A stretch of DNA of 64,000 nt from Leptoclinus maculatus. Lineage: Eukaryota > Chordata > Actinopteri > Perciformes > Stichaeidae. Of the stretch, positions 60,736 to 64,000 are shown piece after piece. How positions within the stretch are numbered: position 1 is the stretch's first letter; each line of letters opens with the position of its first letter. Position numbers and translations under genes: made by a program. The DNA lies in contig JAVDOI010000011.1 of NCBI GenBank assembly GCA_032191485.1, forward strand, positions 16,598,617 through 16,662,616, given 5' to 3'. Below the pieces are notes generated by a model. It was not told the origin of the DNA and made no database searches. It saw only the letters and a list, made by a program, of their open reading frames with translations.

Positions 60736-60797
60736 ACATGGTTTTGGACTTGTCACCTTTTTCACCCCTTATGAGTTTGCAGGTATGTATATATTTG

Positions 60798-62210
60798 TAG
60801 GTCAAGGAATTTCTATTTAAAATGTGCACATCTTGAGATTTGATCTTTACGTACGTACGTAGCCCACAAACACCACACTGTAGTGCACTGCTGTTAATCC
60901 AGTGCTCAAATGGATGTTGCGCCAGCCACAGGTGTCGGGAACTGTTTCTATTTATGCCGGCAGAAGTTTGCTCTCCAGAGAATCTAATTGAAAGCTGATG
61001 AGTTGTGCGTCTGTTTGAGGTGTCAAAACTGAGCTGACAAGATGATGCAAAGGCCCAGGTGTGACATTTGCATAGAAATGATATTTCATTGAAATTGGCC
61101 TCTTGGTTAAAGTCTGTCAGAAATCGGTAAACGAGGAAGTTGTCTGAATGAAATGCTCCTGATGGATTCATGAATACTTTTTTTAATGGTCTTGCACAAA
61201 AAGGACTCTGTGTATTAGCTCAGAGCTGATGCAGATTTGTTTGACACTACAGGCTAAAACAAGGTTTGTCATACCCTGATACATTTTGAGATTTTGGGCT
61301 ATTTTGCTTCCATAACATGTCGTCATTCAGGTTAGTGGAAAGAGAATATTCAAAATACATATTTAGGTGTTTATTTTAATACACTTTGTCTATTTCTCCT
61401 AGATTATCTAAAAAAATTAACAATATAGATAATGCCTCATTTGCATTTTTCCAAATATATTTACATTTTTCACCCAAATCACTTGGAAGTGTGTTCAAAA
61501 TATATATAATTTTACAATCCATATATTTACAGGCTGTTTTATCTAAATGAGAAATCTCCACTTCATTACTTACAAACACAAAACCTTCAAGCTTCATTCC
61601 CATCTATAGCACATATTTAATACAATTGTCTTATCTGTACATTTAAACATTCCACTTCAGAAAACTTGTAATACATAAAAGTAGCTGTCTTAATGTAAGT
61701 AATCAACTGGGGAAGTTCATGGTGATATTTATTAGTTCAAACGTTTTCGCTATTAACATTTGATGGTAAAGGTTCTAATAAAAGTAGAAGTAAATCAGAT
61801 TTAAGTCATCTTTTGCCACCGTTTTATTAACAGCAGGGGCCTGTTGCCTGTGTGGTACGAATCATTCTGTAATTCTATAAAATGAACAACAGGTGGCACT
61901 TTTTTACCACAGACTGAACCTTCCCAAATTCTAGGAACTCCGATATGAAATACTACGTGACAGACATTTCCGAGTGAAGTGTCCAAGCACAACATAACTT
62001 CTGCTTTTCCAAGAAAAATATGAATGATATTGATATAGTACAAGCTAATTTACTACTTTTTCTTCACTGTTGAATGTCATAATACATCAAATACTTCGCT
62101 GATCTACTGGGGGACATAATGTTAGATTGTCATTGTTGCATCTTTAAGATGTTTTCCATGTCTACTGTACTTGATAGAAAGACTCATTTTACTTCCGCCC
62201 TCTGTGGTTA
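60798..62210. other. Spacer between the transposon and atp6v0e1
   Basis: It is mostly AT-rich. A (TACG)3 run occurs at about 60851-60861. No gene was recognised on either strand. Confidence 0.4.
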
Positions 62211-62213
62211 ACG

Positions 62214-62223
62214 GTCACGTGAT
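62214..62223 (+). promoter_or_regulatory. atp6v0e1: CLEAR-like E-box (TFEB/TFE3 site) upstream of atp6v0e1
   Basis: GTCACGTGAT matches nine of ten bases of the CLEAR consensus GTCACGTGAC and lies 108 bp upstream of the ATG. V-ATPase subunit genes are established CLEAR-network targets. An ETS-like cttccgcc is at about 62192. Confidence 0.6.
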
Positions 62224-62330
62224 ACGTGCTCTCTGTCGCACTGTGGATCCCGTCTGGCAGCTGGACTCTACTGAAGTCGTCTAAAGTTTGTGCTTCGGAG
62301 TTATTGTTGGTTTTAAAGACAAACAGCAGC

Positions 62331-63870
62331 ATGGCGGACCTCGGTTTTGTGATCGCTATGTCCGTGGTGACTCTGTTTTGGGGCATTGTTGGAGGAGTGG
62401 TGCCCTGGTTTATCCCCAAAGGACCCAACAGAGGGTGAGTTTGTTAGCTTCACTTTAGCTAGTTAGCCAAGTAAAGTTTGTAATGCTATGTTGTCCCGTG
62501 ACTCGTTGGATACAAAACAATGCAAGTAGCTGCACCGTGTACACAGTGGCGATACTTTTTAGAAACTATTTCTCAACGTTACTTGAACAATTGTATGAAA
62601 TGTAAACCTTGTGGGCGAACTGAACTCGCTACTCAGTAAAAGTAAGCGTTAGCTAACTGAAGCCAATTTGACAGCCACCTGTTACCTCTTTTATTCTGGG
62701 GTTATTGACACATGGCTACTACAAATCTATGCTGTCTATTCGCATATATTTAGATCAAGAGTAAATATACTCCATCTCTGGAAAATGAGCAGAATGAAAC
62801 TTCCCTTATTTGCCTGTTTGTCACTCGCATCACGAGATCAAGCTGTTAACAGCCTGTGATGCGTTTCAAACCCATGTATAGTCTCTAGATGTTAAGTTCA
62901 CCACTTTTAAATGTTCCTCCTCTTCCCACAGAGTGGTTGTCACGATGCTGGTGCTGACTGCGGTTTGCTGCTACCTGTTGTGAGTATCATCATCCTGGAA
63001 ATGTACCAGGATTTATTTAACACTATGTTGTGACACATGTTTACCAATAACACATATTTAATCAGGTGTATAATATATATATATATATATCACTGAAATG
63101 ATCACGATTAATCCATTTATATACAATTTATTGCCATTTATTTGGATAATAATTAACTTTAATCATTTAAGTAGTTTGACAAGCAAACATGACAAACTTT
63201 ATAAATGTAACTACTTGCTGCTTTTCTTTGTCTTATTGATTCATTTTGGATTTTGGACTGTTGAAGATGTTGCCTTTAGAAAATTGTACTGGGCATTATT
63301 TTCTAACATTATTTTAGTTTGCACCATAAATAATAAAACAGTACACAAGTGGATGTTCATTTGTAAAGCTGACACCATGGAGATAATTGTTTGTCCTCCT
63401 TTACTCCATATTAATGTGTGCATTAGTGTCATAATACAATAAAGCTCGTCATTGCGGTTAGTACATCCTTTTAGTAGTTCTGTCTTGTGATAAGTTATTT
63501 ATATTCACAATTATGGTGCACTATGGTGTCATGTTGCATGTGAGATGGACAAAAGAGCACAGCAGAGACAAAGTATTGTTGGAGCCAAGTGAAGTTATTT
63601 TCCCGAAGGCCCACAGTTTGATGTTGAAAATATGGGCCTAAATTCAGAATTGGCTTTTTTTTTTTTAGAGAGAATATGAAATTGAGCTTTAAAAGGTGTG
63701 TTTTAAACTGCACAGTTTTGTTGCAGAGTTGTTTTGTATCGACACACGTGATCTTAATATCCTATCTGTCCATCAGCTGGTTGATAGCGATTCTGGCCCA
63801 GCTGAACCCACTGTTTGGACCCACTCTGTCCAATGACACCATCTGGTACCTGAACTACCACTGGCAGTAA
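62331..63870 (+). CDS. atp6v0e1: V-type proton ATPase subunit e1
   Basis: This small hydrophobic subunit belongs to the membrane-embedded Vo sector of the V-ATPase that acidifies endosomes, lysosomes and secretory vesicles. Coding exons 62331-62434, 62932-62979 and 63777-63870 join as phases 2 and 2 to give 81 residues, the usual length. Two membrane spans are visible: DLGFVIAMSVVTLFWGIVGG before VPWFIPKGPNRG, and VVVTMLVLTAVCCYLFWLIA before ILAQLNPLFGP. The protein ends NDTIWYLNYHWQ, with an N-glycosylation sequon NDT as in mammals. A GTAAAC donor at 63905, after the stop, shows that a 3'UTR intron follows, so the last exon lies beyond the window. ATP6V0E2 is the alternative paralogue; the rpl26 neighbour favours e1. 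Confidence 0.95.
62435..62931 (+). other. atp6v0e1: atp6v0e1 intron 1
   Basis: It is bounded by GTGAGT and CCCACAG. No embedded feature was recognised. Confidence 0.85.
62980..63776 (+). other. atp6v0e1: atp6v0e1 intron 2
   Basis: It is bounded by GTGAGT and TCCATCAG. It contains a short (AT)n at about 63071-63090. The 114-codon ORF inside is AT-rich and shows no domain. Confidence 0.8.
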
Positions 63871-64000
63871 TTTACTCTTCCAGGACCTCTTCCTGACCAT
63901 GCAGGTAAACCTCCTCCTCTGAAAGACATTTGATGTTGTGCCTTTTATACCGCTCATAGACTGTACTTACACGTAGCCTGTAGATAATGTATGATTATTG

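Larger units (their letters stand above)
56724..60797. mobile_element. 4.07-kb decayed DNA transposon with perfect 24-bp terminal inverted repeats
   Basis: The ends 56724-56747 (tatacatacctgcaaact core) and 60774-60797 are exact reverse complements. TATATA immediately outside the conserved catacctgc core on both sides could be the target duplication. Inside the left end is a small palindrome, ttcggcgaaattcgccg. The interior has only one recognisable coding remnant (57300-57490). It is otherwise filled with satellite, duplicated and AT-rich DNA plus a LINE fragment. The family is not assigned. Confidence 0.65.

Overview
The window is animal nuclear DNA, almost certainly from a ray-finned (teleost, probably percomorph) fish. 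The signs are GT-AG introns with small vertebrate-type exons, long (CA)n/(GT)n tracts throughout, vertebrate orthologues with vertebrate exon phases, and interspersed repeats typical of fish genomes. No prokaryotic features, CRISPR arrays or operons are present. The species cannot be named from this sequence.

Layout. (1) 1-2450: the 3' end of an ADAM metalloprotease gene on the + strand, best matching adam19: transmembrane exon, proline-rich cytoplasmic tail, stop at 1166-1168, 3'UTR and poly(A) signal. (2) 2450-9470: a transposon-rich spacer with a Harbinger-like remnant, a TIR element that carries a nested Tc1-like element with a fold-back core, and a dead LINE reverse transcriptase. (3) 10780-12805 (-): gpr151, an intronless orphan GPCR. 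(4) 13715-52495 (-): ppp2r2b, the B55-beta regulatory subunit of PP2A. Ten coding exons could be joined with every phase consistent, giving 443 residues. About 20 kb upstream of the standard first exon lies a second first exon in the same phase. It encodes the mitochondrial-targeting B-beta-2 N-terminus, so both known isoforms of the vertebrate gene are represented. (5) 53550-56650 (+): rpl26, four exons, 145 residues, with a 5'TOP start and a TCTCGCGAGA promoter palindrome. (6) 56724-60797: a roughly 4.07 kb decayed DNA transposon bounded by a perfect 24-bp inverted repeat. Inside it are a BED-like zinc-finger remnant, a 36-bp minisatellite, a 336-bp tandem duplication, a perfect hairpin, a LINE fragment and a run of 41 C. 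(7) 62210-63904 (+): atp6v0e1, the small e subunit of the V-ATPase Vo sector, 81 residues, with a CLEAR-like (TFEB) site upstream.

The genes are independent eukaryotic units. The gpr151-ppp2r2b pair in the same orientation, and the rpl26-atp6v0e1 pair, match neighbours I recall from human chromosome 5q (GPR151/PPP2R2B at 5q32; RPL26L1/ATP6V0E1 at 5q35.1). ADAM19 is also on 5q, so the window looks like a rearranged block of that ancestral linkage group. The ppp2r2b B-beta-2 start and rpl26 are divergent and about 1.1 kb apart.

No wholly new system was found. The most informative items are the conserved alternative mitochondrial exon of ppp2r2b, the nested transposons with internal fold-back structures, and the regulatory motifs at the two housekeeping genes.
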